NCBI GenBank assembly: GCA_017502135.1
Contig: JAFVVP010000004.1
Location: forward strand, 62,001 to 126,000
Length of the DNA stretch: 64,000 nt
Direction of reading: 5' to 3'
Source of the DNA: Clostridia bacterium
GTDB lineage: Bacteria; Bacillota; Clostridia; Oscillospirales; CAG-272
The position numbers and the translations under genes are program-made. Under the pieces are notes generated by a model. That model was given only the letters and a program-made list of their open reading frames with translations, had not been told where the DNA came from and ran no database searches. Shown here in pieces: positions 24,327 through 32,125 of this stretch; the stretch's first letter is position 1; every line of letters starts with the position of its first letter.

Positions 24327-25243
24327 GCGCTTTAACGAAAGTAATGGTTTCTCCCCATATTCACAGCGGCCGCTCGACCGCCGGAATCATGCGGGACGTA
24401 CTTATAGCCCTTCTTCCCGCAACGGTCGCCGGTGCCGTGATCTTCGGCTGGCGTGCGCTTTTGCCTGTTTTCTTTTGTGTGGTCTCCTCCGTTCTCTTTG
24501 AGGCGCTTTTTAATCTCATCACGAAGAAAAAGCAGACGGTGGGCGATCTTTCCGCGGCTGTTACCGGCTTGCTTCTTGCTTTGAATTTGCCTGTGACTGT
24601 TCCGCTTTGGCAGTGTATCGTCGGTTCCTTGTTTGCGATCATCGTGGTGAAATGCCTGTTTGGAGGTATCGGCAACAACCTTGTAAACCCCGCCATTACC
24701 GCGCGCGTATTTATGCTGGTCGCCTTTGAATCGCTGGCTGTAGCGGCATTTCCCCTTGATGCAGTGGCGGGCGCGACGCCTCTTTCGGCGGACAAGATGC
24801 CCTCGCTTATGACGATGTTCCTGGGTAATTACGGCGGTGCGATCGGCGAAACCTGCACGGCGGCTTTGCTTCTCGGCGGTCTTTACCTGCTCGTTCGCCG
24901 TGTGATCACCTGGCACATCCCGACGGTGTTCATCGGTACGGTGTTTGCATTTTCTTTCTTCATGGAAGGCTTTGACGCGGTGGCTGCATTGTCGTTCGTT
25001 ATGGCGGGCGGTGTGTGCATCGGCGCGATCTTTATGGCGACGGATTACGTTACCTCTCCCTCGACGGGCCGGGGTAAGGTGCTGTTCGGTCTCGGATGCG
25101 GATTACTTACCTGTCTCATGCGCTATTACAGCGTATATCCCGAAGGCGTTTCCTTCGCGATTTTGCTTATGAACATACTCACTCCGTACATTGATCGCTG
25201 GACGAAACATAAAGTGTTTGCAAAAGGAGAGGGCAAAGCATGA
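24323..25243 (+). CDS. rnfD: Ion-translocating oxidoreductase subunit RnfD
   Basis: Polytopic membrane subunit (306 residues, about ten TM segments) carrying covalent FMN. The flavinylation motif DxxxGAT is seen as 'DAVAGATPL' with Thr152 as the expected phosphoester-linked residue, to be loaded by ApbE (a copy is encoded downstream at 30601). The GTG start overlaps the rnfC stop by 4 bases and is preceded by AGGAGG. It stops 4 bases into rnfG. It probably carries electrons through the membrane as part of the ion-pumping core. Confidence 0.96.
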   Translation: MSALTKVMVSPHIHSGRSTAGIMRDVLIALLPATVAGAVIFGWRALLPVFFCVVSSVLFEALFNLITKKKQTVGDLSAAVTGLLLALNLPVTVPLWQCIVGSLFAIIVVKCLFGGIGNNLVNPAITARVFMLVAFESLAVAAFPLDAVAGATPLSADKMPSLMTMFLGNYGGAIGETCTAALLLGGLYLLVRRVITWHIPTVFIGTVFAFSFFMEGFDAVAALSFVMAGGVCIGAIFMATDYVTSPSTGRGKVLFGLGCGLLTCLMRYYSVYPEGVSFAILLMNILTPYIDRWTKHKVFAKGEGKA

Positions 25244-26415
25244 AACAAAACATAAGAAACCTTTCCGTGTTCGTCTGTATCTGCACGGTGATCACGCTCC
25301 TTCTGGCATTTACCAACTCGCTGACCGCTCCCATTATAGAGCAAAACCAAAATGCCGCCGCAAATAAGGCGCTTCTTGAGGTAATGCCCGAGGGGCAAGG
25401 CTTTGAGACGGTTCTCTTGGAAGAATACACGCTCCCCACTACCGTATCCGAGGTTTACAGAGAAACCTCCGGCCTCGGCTACGTGGTGAAGCTTATCACC
25501 TCCGGTTACGGCACCGATATGGTCATCATGTGCGGCGTTGACACTAAGGGGATCGTTACCGGTGCTGTATGCCTTTCCTCGAACGAAACGCTCGCGAAAG
25601 AAAAGACGTACGGTGAAAACTTTACGGATAAAGATGCGGCCGGTGTGGATGCAGTCGATACGATCGGCGGCGCTACGAAAACGACTGCCGCCTACAAAAA
25701 CGCAGTCAAGGATGCGCTTAGTACCGCGATCATTCTCGGCGGCGGCTCTGTCGACATCCGTACGGAGGAGGAAATCCTCGCTGACAATCTGGCGGCGGCT
25801 CTGCCGGCAGGTGAGGCAAAATTTGAAAAGCTTTTCCGCGTGGAGCTTATCGAAAACGTCGATGCCATTTACGCCGCTGAAAACGGGGCAGGGTACGTCT
25901 TCGTTATCGGTGAGACGTTCGTCGGTGTTCTGGCTGACGGTACGGTTGTTACCGAAGGCATCGACAACGCAGAGATGATCACCGCGGCGGTCACCCTCAT
26001 TCAGTCGAGTACCGTGGAGGATATCGCTCTCTCTGCTTACACCGATCTTACCAAAACGGTTGTCTCTGCGAAGAAGACGGCCACCGGCAACTTCATCGTG
26101 GAAACGAAGGGCGCCGGCTACGGCATCAAAGGCGGTAATGAATATCATCCCGCATCGGGTGAATATATCATCGTACGCGTTTCGATGACGCCCGATTACA
26201 GGATCATCGACTGCCTCACCGTTTTTGAAGCGGAAACGGACGGTCTTGGCGATGCGTGCGCTGACGAAAGTTTCTACGGTCAGTTCGTCGGTAAGACGGA
26301 AGCAAATTATACCGAGATTGATGCAATCAGCGGAGCCACGATGACGACTGACGGCTACAAACAGGCGATTGAACGTGCCTTTGCGGCTGTGAAAATCCTG
26401 AAAGGAGGAGAATGA
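25240..26415 (+). CDS. rnfG: Ion-translocating oxidoreductase subunit RnfG with duplicated FMN-binding domain
   Basis: Extracytosolic flavoprotein subunit of Rnf. It has an N-terminal TM anchor (about 8-30) followed by two FMN_bind-type domains instead of the usual one, making it 391 residues rather than ~200. Flavinylation motifs are DTIGGAT (Thr146) in the first and DAISGAT (Thr367) in the second. The second is the canonical DxxSGAT form; the first has Gly for Ser. Two covalent FMNs on one RnfG would lengthen the extracytosolic electron path. It overlaps rnfD and rnfE by 4 bases each, so expression is tightly coupled. Confidence 0.94.
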   Translation: MKQNIRNLSVFVCICTVITLLLAFTNSLTAPIIEQNQNAAANKALLEVMPEGQGFETVLLEEYTLPTTVSEVYRETSGLGYVVKLITSGYGTDMVIMCGVDTKGIVTGAVCLSSNETLAKEKTYGENFTDKDAAGVDAVDTIGGATKTTAAYKNAVKDALSTAIILGGGSVDIRTEEEILADNLAAALPAGEAKFEKLFRVELIENVDAIYAAENGAGYVFVIGETFVGVLADGTVVTEGIDNAEMITAAVTLIQSSTVEDIALSAYTDLTKTVVSAKKTATGNFIVETKGAGYGIKGGNEYHPASGEYIIVRVSMTPDYRIIDCLTVFEAETDGLGDACADESFYGQFVGKTEANYTEIDAISGATMTTDGYKQAIERAFAAVKILKGGE

Positions 26416-27107
26416 GCGTGAAGGAAAAAAACTCGCTTTCCGTTTTAACGAACGGAATTCTTAAAGAAAACCCTGTGCTGGTGCTCATTCTCGGCACCTG
26501 TCCCACCCTGGCTACGACGACCACGGTTACCGGCGCTTTGGGCATGGGGATCGCGGCGCTCCTCGTTCTCCTTTGCTCCAACGTGTTCATTTCGCTTCTC
26601 CGTAAAATTATCCCCGAAACGATGCGTATCCCGTGCTACATCGTCATCATTGCGGGATTTGTAACGATCGTAAAAATGTTTGTACAGGCGTATTTTCCCG
26701 GCCTTTATGAAACGCTCGGTGTTTACCTCGATCTTATAACGGTAAACTGCATCATTCTCGGCCGTGCCGAAATGTTTGCCGGCAAAAATACCGTTTTGAA
26801 ATCTGCACTTGACGGCATCGGTATGGGCCTCGGCTTCACCCTGGCTCTCGGTGCGATGGCTACCGTCCGTGAGGTTATCGGTGCCGGTACGTTTGCGGGT
26901 ATGGCGATTCCCTTTATGGAGGAATACAAGATCGCGTTTATGGCGAAAGCGCCCGGCGGACTCCTTGTCTACGGACTTTTGATTGCGCTTGTGTACGCGA
27001 TCACCAAGGGCAAATTCCCCAAAAAGACGACGTTCTCCTGTGAGGGATGCTCGCACAGAGACACCTGCCAGATTGAAACCTGCACGAAGAAGGGGGCTGA
27101 ATGTTAA
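26412..27107 (+). CDS. rnfE: Ion-translocating oxidoreductase subunit RnfE with cysteine-rich C-terminal tail
   Basis: Membrane subunit (231 residues, six TM) homologous to NqrD. The intramembrane cysteines expected to ligate the [2Fe-2S] shared with RnfA are present (C30 in 'GTCPTLA', C113 in 'VNCIILG'). Unusually, the C-terminus continues into a hydrophilic tail with C210, C213, C219, C224 and C231 ('CEGCSHRDTCQIETC'), which looks like an extra metal or iron-sulfur site. The stop codon overlaps the rnfA start (TAATG). Confidence 0.95.
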   Translation: MSVKEKNSLSVLTNGILKENPVLVLILGTCPTLATTTTVTGALGMGIAALLVLLCSNVFISLLRKIIPETMRIPCYIVIIAGFVTIVKMFVQAYFPGLYETLGVYLDLITVNCIILGRAEMFAGKNTVLKSALDGIGMGLGFTLALGAMATVREVIGAGTFAGMAIPFMEEYKIAFMAKAPGGLLVYGLLIALVYAITKGKFPKKTTFSCEGCSHRDTCQIETCTKKGAEC

Positions 27108-27706
27108 TGGAGCAATTGAAACTTCTTATCGTTATTCTGCTTTCCGCTGTTTTTGTAGATAACTACGTGCTCTGCCGTTTTCTCGGCATCTGTCCGTTTC
27201 TGGGCGTCTCGAAGAAGCTTGATCAGGCAACAGGTATGGGACTTGCCGTTACGTTTGTCATGCTCCTCGCCGCGGCTGTAACCTGGCCGATTCAGCATTT
27301 CGTTCTCGATGCGCTCGATATGGGATATCTTCAGAATATCGTTTTTATTCTGATTATCGCAACGCTCGTGCAGATTCTCGAGATGCTTCTTAAAAAACTC
27401 TCGCCCGCCCTCTATAAAGGACTCGGCGTGTATCTCCCCCTTATTACTACGAACTGCGCGGTTCTCGGCGTTACGATCAACAATATCATTGACGGCTATT
27501 CCTTTATCGAATCCATGGTAAGCACGCTTGGATGCGGACTTGGGTTCCTTCTTGCCATGGTACTGTTCTCCGGCCTTCGTTCCCGCATCAACGAAGCGAA
27601 CATCCCCGCGCCTTTCCGCGGACTCGCAGTTACTCTTATTGCCGCTTCCTTTATATCCCTTGCGTTTATGGGATTTGCCGGCATCGTTGAAAATCTTTTC
27701 GCATAA
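27107..27706 (+). CDS. rnfA: Ion-translocating oxidoreductase subunit RnfA
   Basis: Membrane subunit homologous to NqrE (199 residues, six TM). With RnfE it holds the intramembrane [2Fe-2S] via C29 in 'LGICPFLGVS' and C117 in 'TTNCAVLGV'. Two ATGs are possible. 27107 is preferred because it overlaps the rnfE stop as TAATG and lies 10 bases after AGGGGG, whereas 27101 is too close to that site. It is followed by rnfB after 16 bases. Confidence 0.95.
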   Translation: MEQLKLLIVILLSAVFVDNYVLCRFLGICPFLGVSKKLDQATGMGLAVTFVMLLAAAVTWPIQHFVLDALDMGYLQNIVFILIIATLVQILEMLLKKLSPALYKGLGVYLPLITTNCAVLGVTINNIIDGYSFIESMVSTLGCGLGFLLAMVLFSGLRSRINEANIPAPFRGLAVTLIAASFISLAFMGFAGIVENLFA

Positions 27707-27722
27707 TTACGGGAGGTTGTAG

Positions 27723-28565
27723 ATGGAAATTTTAATTGCATTTCTTTTTATGCTTGCCGTAGCGCTTCTGGCAGGAATTTTGCTCATCGTTTTCTCCCGC
27801 CTTTTTGCGGTGGAGAAAAATCCTCTGGAAAAAAGGATCAGAGAATGTCTGCCGGGCATTAACTGCGGTGCCTGCGGTTACAAGGGCTGTGACGACTACG
27901 CCGCTGCATTGGCGGAAGATGGCGCAAAACCAAGTCTGTGTGTCCCGGGAACGCAAAAGGTCGCCGATGAGATCAGCGACTTGCTTGGCATCGAGAAAGT
28001 GCAGGTAGAGGATGTAGTTGCATTCGTTGCCTGTAACGGACATCCCGGCGTTACTTCCCGTATGGCGGAGTATGAGGGCGTTATGACGTGCCGCGCCGCG
28101 TCCATGCTTTTCGGCGGTCCCAATTCCTGTCGCTTCGGCTGTCTTGGCCTCGGTGATTGCGCGGCTGCCTGCCCGTCGGATGCGATCTGCATGGTTGGCG
28201 GTATCGCACACGTGGATACCTCCCGCTGTCTGGGATGCGGCTTGTGTGCCCGGACTTGCCCCAAAAAGATCATCAAGATGCTCCCGCAACAGGCGGCAGC
28301 CGCCGTGGTATGCAGCAATACCGAGAGCGGCGCACTTGCACGCAAAGCTTGTAAGAATTCTTGCATCGGCTGTAAAAAGTGCGAAAAAGCGTGTCCGTCA
28401 GGCGCAATCAAGATTAAGGATAATCTTGCTGTAATTGATTATAATATCTGTACGTACTGCGGCTTTTGCATAAGCCAGTGTCCGACCGGCTGCCTTAAGA
28501 AAGTGTTCTTCCCCGATCTGCCGGAGGACTGCGATGTTAAAGAACTCACGGAGGATTATGAATAA
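27723..28565 (+). CDS. rnfB: Ion-translocating oxidoreductase subunit RnfB
   Basis: Ferredoxin-accepting cytosolic subunit, 280 residues. It has an N-terminal TM anchor (about 5-27), a [4Fe-4S] domain with 'INCGACGYKGCDDYA', then several ferredoxin-type motifs. These include 'CPSDAICMVGG', 'CLGCGLCARTCP', 'CIGCKKCEKACP' and 'CTYCGFCISQCP'. It would receive electrons from ferredoxin reduced by fermentation enzymes or by the Hdr/Flx system downstream in the window. Its stop overlaps the next gene by 8 bases, which ties the following EetA-like protein to the Rnf operon. Confidence 0.96.
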   Translation: MEILIAFLFMLAVALLAGILLIVFSRLFAVEKNPLEKRIRECLPGINCGACGYKGCDDYAAALAEDGAKPSLCVPGTQKVADEISDLLGIEKVQVEDVVAFVACNGHPGVTSRMAEYEGVMTCRAASMLFGGPNSCRFGCLGLGDCAAACPSDAICMVGGIAHVDTSRCLGCGLCARTCPKKIIKMLPQQAAAAVVCSNTESGALARKACKNSCIGCKKCEKACPSGAIKIKDNLAVIDYNICTYCGFCISQCPTGCLKKVFFPDLPEDCDVKELTEDYE

Positions 28566-28944
28566 ACAGAACCGTATCAGAAACGATGTACTTCTTGTAG
28601 CAGTTCTCCTTTTGCTGTGTGCTGTCGGGATTTTGTATCTGTTTGTGTTCCGCGAGGGCGGTGACACCGTTCGTGTTACCGTGGACGGCGAGCTGTACGG
28701 CGTCTATTCTTTACATGAGGACTTTACCGAAGAGATACGAACCGGTGAGGATGACGGCCAATTCAATCGGCTGATTATACAGGATGGGCGTGCGTTTGTC
28801 GAAAGTGCGTCTTGTCCCGACGGAATCTGCGTGGGGCATCGGCCGATCTTCCGCAACGGAGAAAGCATCGTCTGCCTCCCGCACGGCGTAGTGATTACGG
28901 TGTTTACCGATAACGACAAATACGCTCCCGATATCGTGGCGTAG
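28558..28944 (+). CDS. Membrane-anchored NusG domain II protein, EetA-like
   Basis: Protein of 128 residues with one TM segment (about 10-31) and an extracytosolic NusG-II domain. The conserved 'SCPDGICVGH' and 'IVCLPHGVVI' cysteine motifs are present. NusG-II membrane proteins of this kind occur next to Rnf or with the Gx-transporter gene, and correspond to EetA of the Listeria flavin-based extracellular electron transfer locus. The start (28558) overlaps the rnfB stop by 8 bases (ATGAATAA). The biochemical role is not established. The paired cysteines suggest a redox or quinone/flavin-handling function, which is inference. Confidence 0.85.
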   Translation: MNKQNRIRNDVLLVAVLLLLCAVGILYLFVFREGGDTVRVTVDGELYGVYSLHEDFTEEIRTGEDDGQFNRLIIQDGRAFVESASCPDGICVGHRPIFRNGESIVCLPHGVVITVFTDNDKYAPDIVA

Positions 28945-28955
28945 AAAGGTTTTGT

Positions 28956-29459
28956 ATGAGGGAAAAATCCAAAAACGTTGCCTTTCTCGGTGTGTGTACA
29001 GCCCTGGCTCTGATACTCGCATACGTTGAGATACTTATCCAGCCGCTGATTCCTTCGATACCGGGAATCAAAATGGGTCTGCCAAACGTCATCATCGTCT
29101 TTCTGCTTTACCGGCGCTCTGCCGCATCTGCCATAGGAGTCTCCTTTTTACGCATCCTTTTAGTAAGCCTTCTTTTCGGCAATATGATGGCTCTTGCATA
29201 CAGTTTGGCGGGCGCTGCCCTCAGCCTTCTTTTTATGATCGTCCTTCGCCGTCTGAATCTGCTTTCGCCGGTGGGCGTCAGCATAGCCGGCGGCGTGATG
29301 CACAACGTCGGACAGATTATGATGGCGGTCCTTCTTCTCAAAACGGTTGAACTTTCGTATTACCTCGTGGTTCTGACCGTTACGGGTACGATAGCCGGTA
29401 TTCTCGTTGGACTTTGCGGATCTCTTCTCGTGCGGAAAATACCTGAAAAACTGTTTTGA
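28956..29459 (+). CDS. Gx transporter / heptaprenyl diphosphate synthase component I family membrane protein, EetB-like
   Basis: Polytopic membrane protein, 167 residues, about five TM segments. It belongs to the family annotated as 'heptaprenyl diphosphate synthase component I' or 'Gx transporter' ('IPGIKMGLPNVIIVFLLYR', 'GVMHNVGQI'), with an ECF S-component-like fold. It equals EetB in the Listeria electron-transfer locus. There is no prenyl-synthase catalytic motif, so the enzyme name is misleading. It follows the EetA-like gene after 11 bases and ends the rnf-led transcript before the next promoter at 29492. Confidence 0.85.
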   Translation: MREKSKNVAFLGVCTALALILAYVEILIQPLIPSIPGIKMGLPNVIIVFLLYRRSAASAIGVSFLRILLVSLLFGNMMALAYSLAGAALSLLFMIVLRRLNLLSPVGVSIAGGVMHNVGQIMMAVLLLKTVELSYYLVVLTVTGTIAGILVGLCGSLLVRKIPEKLF

Positions 29460-29491
29460 CGCATAGATTGTTTGGCGATCATAAAAAACGA

Positions 29492-29520
29492 TTGACAGGC
29501 AAATAACGGTATGGTACAAT
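29492..29520 (+). promoter_or_regulatory. Sigma-A promoter of the lipoprotein gene
   Basis: TTGACA (29492-29497), 17-base spacer, TACAAT (29515-29520), 44 bases before the ATG. This allows much higher expression than the upstream rnf genes. Confidence 0.85.
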
Positions 29521-29564
29521 AAAATTGTAAACCTAACAAGATAAAACTCTTTAAGGAGAAATTT

Positions 29565-30533
29565 ATGAAAAAGATTCTGATTCTTGCTCTTTCTGTTCTC
29601 ATGGTAATCCCCGTACTTTTCATTGGCTGTGATAAGGCTGAGCCAACCGTTAAGTTTGGCGCAGGCGTATACACGAGCACGCTCACCGTTACCGACGCTA
29701 CGGAAGACAAAAACGGTGCAGGAAAAATCGACGTTACCGTTGCCGCTCTTACGGTGGACGCAGACGGAAAGATCGCTGCTTGTGCACTGGATACGATCAG
29801 TTATACGACGGAGTATACGGCAGACGGCAAGGCTGTTGCCGGTGAATTCAAGACCAAGTACGAACAGGGTGCCGGCTACAACATGGTAGCATACGGCGGT
29901 GCTAAGAAGGAGTGGTTTGAGCAGGCAGATGCGTTTGAGACTGTCGTTGCCGGCAAGACTCTTGACGAAGTAAAGGCGCTCGTTGCAGATGCTAACAAGG
30001 GCACGGAGGAAGTAATGACCGCCGGCTGTACCATCATGATCCATGAATTCGTTGGTGCTATCGAAAAGGCTTACAACGCAGCAGGTGCTGAGGTCAGCGC
30101 GGATGCAGCTTTGAAGGTTAACGTTGCCACCGAGCAGACCTTGACCGATGCTACTGATGAGAAAGACGGCTCGAACAAAATCGCATGCTACTCCTTTGCC
30201 GCAGCGGTTGATGCGGACGGTAAGGTGCTTGCCGCATCCAGCGACTGCGTAGAGGTATCCTTCACGTTTACCGCAAAGGGTGTCGCAACCCTTGATACCG
30301 CGAAGACGGTTCTCTCGAAGAAAGAGCAGGGTGCTTCCTACGGTATGGTAGCATACGGCGGTGCCAAGAAAGAATGGTTCGAGCAGGCTGCTGCTTTTGA
30401 CGCTGCTTGCATCGGCAAGACCACCGAAGAGATCGCCGGCCTCCTTGGCGCAGACGGCAAGGGTGTGGAAGATCTCCAGACTGCAGGCTGCACGATCTAC
30501 GTAACCGGTTTCGTGAGGGCTGCTGCGAAGTAA
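29565..30533 (+). CDS. Repeat-containing surface lipoprotein, FMN_bind-like (PplA/COG4939-like)
   Basis: Lipoprotein of 322 residues. Lipobox is LFIGC with lipidated C22. Two internal repeats of ~150 residues (about 35-175 and 190-322) share 'MVAYGGAKKEWFEQA' almost unchanged, followed by 'GKT..E' and end in 'TAGCT'. The repeat ends align by pattern with FMN_bind domains, where DxxSGAT is flavinylated. Here the motifs read EVMTAGCT (Thr156) and DLQTAGCT (Thr310), with Cys for Ala and one extra residue. Listeria PplA is a lipoprotein with two flavinylated domains, and an ApbE gene follows directly, so a covalent-flavin electron carrier on the outer face is likely. A non-flavin lipoprotein of the COG4939 type is the alternative. 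Confidence 0.75.
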   Translation: MKKILILALSVLMVIPVLFIGCDKAEPTVKFGAGVYTSTLTVTDATEDKNGAGKIDVTVAALTVDADGKIAACALDTISYTTEYTADGKAVAGEFKTKYEQGAGYNMVAYGGAKKEWFEQADAFETVVAGKTLDEVKALVADANKGTEEVMTAGCTIMIHEFVGAIEKAYNAAGAEVSADAALKVNVATEQTLTDATDEKDGSNKIACYSFAAAVDADGKVLAASSDCVEVSFTFTAKGVATLDTAKTVLSKKEQGASYGMVAYGGAKKEWFEQAAAFDAACIGKTTEEIAGLLGADGKGVEDLQTAGCTIYVTGFVRAAAK

Positions 30534-30559
30534 TAACGATACTAAACAAATACAGTAAC

Positions 30560-30587
30560 AAAAAAGGAGACTCGTCTCCTTTTTTGT
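30560..30587 (+). terminator. Intrinsic terminator after the lipoprotein gene
   Basis: AAAAAAGGAGAC (30560-30571), loop TC, GTCTCCTTTTTT (30574-30585). It ends just before the apbE start, so apbE probably depends on read-through. Confidence 0.88.
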
Positions 30588-30600
30588 TTAAATGGGATAT

Positions 30601-31653
30601 ATGAAACAACGAATTTACTCTATAGCGCTTTCTGTTTGTTTGCTGCTTTGCGCCATGCTTTCTTCCTGTGCTTCCGAACCGCAAAAAAACAAGTATTCTG
30701 CGTATTCTATGGACTATTTCGATACGGTAATTACCATCGTCGGATATGAGTATACCGAGGAAGAATTTGATGCAGTAGCAGAAGGGATCCTCGCCGAGTT
30801 TGAGGAGTATCACAGACTGTATACCATTTACCACCGTTTTGACGGCCTTGAAAATCTCCGCACGATAAACGACCTGGTTGACGGCGCGCATCGCACCGTA
30901 ACGGTTGATCGGCGAATTATCGATTTGCTTTTGTATGCAAGAGAGATGTACGACTTCACAGACGGTACTGTGAACGTCGCTATGGGCAGCGTGCTTTCGT
31001 TGTGGCACGATTACCGTGTCCTTGGCGCTGATCCCGCTACTGCCGCTTTGCCGCCTATGGAGAGGCTTGCGGCCGCCGCAAAGCATACGGATATAACGAA
31101 GATGATCATCGACGAGGAAAACTGTACCGTTACGCTGACAGACCCGCTTATGAAGTTGGACGTTGGCGCTATTGCCAAAGGCTATGCTACGGAATGTGTC
31201 GCGCGCTCCCTTGAGGAGCGAGGGGTCACGGGTTATATCCTCAACGTTGGCGGCAATATCCGCGCCATCGGCGCAAAGCCGGACGGCAGCCTTTGGAGCG
31301 TAGGGATAGAAAATCCAAGCGGGGAAGAGTACCTCGCGTATCTTGAACTGAACGGTGAGTCCGTGGTAACGAGCGGTTCGTATCAGCGGTATTACTATGT
31401 GGACGGTAAGCCGTATCACCACATTATTCACCCGGATACACTGATGCCCGCCGAGGGCTTCATCTCCGTTTCGGTGGTGTGTGAAGATTCCGGTTTCGGA
31501 GATGCGCTCTCAACCGCACTGTTCTGTTTGTCCTTGGAGGAGGGCTTGGCGTTGGTAGAGTCCACCCCCGAGCTTGAAGCGATGTGGATGAGCGAAGACG
31601 GCACGAAAACCGTTTCCTCCGGTTGGAATGACTTCTTGAAAAATAAAGGATGA
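30601..31653 (+). CDS. apbE: FAD:protein FMN transferase (ApbE), lipoprotein form
   Basis: Extracytosolic flavin transferase that attaches FMN from FAD to Thr/Ser in DxxSGAT motifs of RnfD, RnfG and PplA-type proteins. It has 350 residues, an N-terminal signal with lipobox LSSC, and the usual ApbE core. That core contains 'YFDTVITIVGYE', 'DGTVNVAMGSVLSLWH', 'LDVGAIAKGYATE', 'NVGGNIRAIG' and the metal-site region 'DALSTALFCL'. The usual HPxxG loop is seen as 'YHHIIHPDTLMP', with the final Gly replaced. The start chosen is the second ATG (30601), which directly precedes the signal peptide. Its obvious substrates are encoded 5-7 kb upstream in the same direction. Confidence 0.92.
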   Translation: MKQRIYSIALSVCLLLCAMLSSCASEPQKNKYSAYSMDYFDTVITIVGYEYTEEEFDAVAEGILAEFEEYHRLYTIYHRFDGLENLRTINDLVDGAHRTVTVDRRIIDLLLYAREMYDFTDGTVNVAMGSVLSLWHDYRVLGADPATAALPPMERLAAAAKHTDITKMIIDEENCTVTLTDPLMKLDVGAIAKGYATECVARSLEERGVTGYILNVGGNIRAIGAKPDGSLWSVGIENPSGEEYLAYLELNGESVVTSGSYQRYYYVDGKPYHHIIHPDTLMPAEGFISVSVVCEDSGFGDALSTALFCLSLEEGLALVESTPELEAMWMSEDGTKTVSSGWNDFLKNKG

Positions 31654-31657
31654 TATT

Positions 31658-32050
31658 ATGATAGAAACATTGCTTACACAGTATAAGGATGCTCTTTATA
31701 TTTTGGCAGAGATCGCGGCCAGCACGCTGGAACTGATTGGCGTTCTCATCATCATTATCGGCTCTTTTCGTGCACTTGTGCGTCTTATCAAATGCCTCGT
31801 GAGAAAGCTCCCCTTCCACGTAGTGGTTGATCTCGGTAAAGCTTTGTCTTTGGCACTTGAATTCAAGATGGGCGCCGAGATCATAAAGACGGTTATCATT
31901 CATAATCTTGAAGAACTTGCAATACTTGGCGTGGTGATCATCATTCGCGCACTGCTCGCTTTTATCGTTCACTGGGAAATCCGAACGGAGCAAAGAGAAA
32001 GAGCCCTTAATCTCGCCAAAGAACCCGGGTCTTTCCCTGAAGAAAAATAA
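31658..32050 (+). CDS. DUF1622 family membrane protein
   Basis: Small membrane protein, 130 residues, with two to three TM segments (about 20-42, 85-110). It carries the DUF1622 pattern 'LGKALSLALEFKMGAEIIKTV'. Function is unknown. It starts 4 bases after the apbE stop, so it is co-expressed with apbE, and it ends at the hairpin 32053-32088. A role in the flavin/electron-transfer locus is suggested only by position. Confidence 0.8.
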   Translation: MIETLLTQYKDALYILAEIAASTLELIGVLIIIIGSFRALVRLIKCLVRKLPFHVVVDLGKALSLALEFKMGAEIIKTVIIHNLEELAILGVVIIIRALLAFIVHWEIRTEQRERALNLAKEPGSFPEEK

Positions 32051-32052
32051 AG

Positions 32053-32092
32053 AAAAAGCCTTGGAATGAAACGATTCCAAGGCTTTTTATGT
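32053..32092 (+). terminator. Strong intrinsic terminator closing the apbE-DUF1622 unit
   Basis: AAAAAGCCTTGGAAT (32053-32067), loop GAAACG, ATTCCAAGGCTTTTT (32074-32088). It could also serve the convergent minus-strand gene. Confidence 0.93.
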
Positions 32093-32125
32093 TGATGGCA
32101 TACTATCGAAAGTGCACTCTGTATT

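Noticed and set aside
28956-29459. Heptaprenyl diphosphate synthase subunit
   Set aside because: No aspartate-rich prenyltransferase motif; it is a small polytopic membrane protein. Its place after the EetA-like gene fits the EetB/Gx transporter family better.
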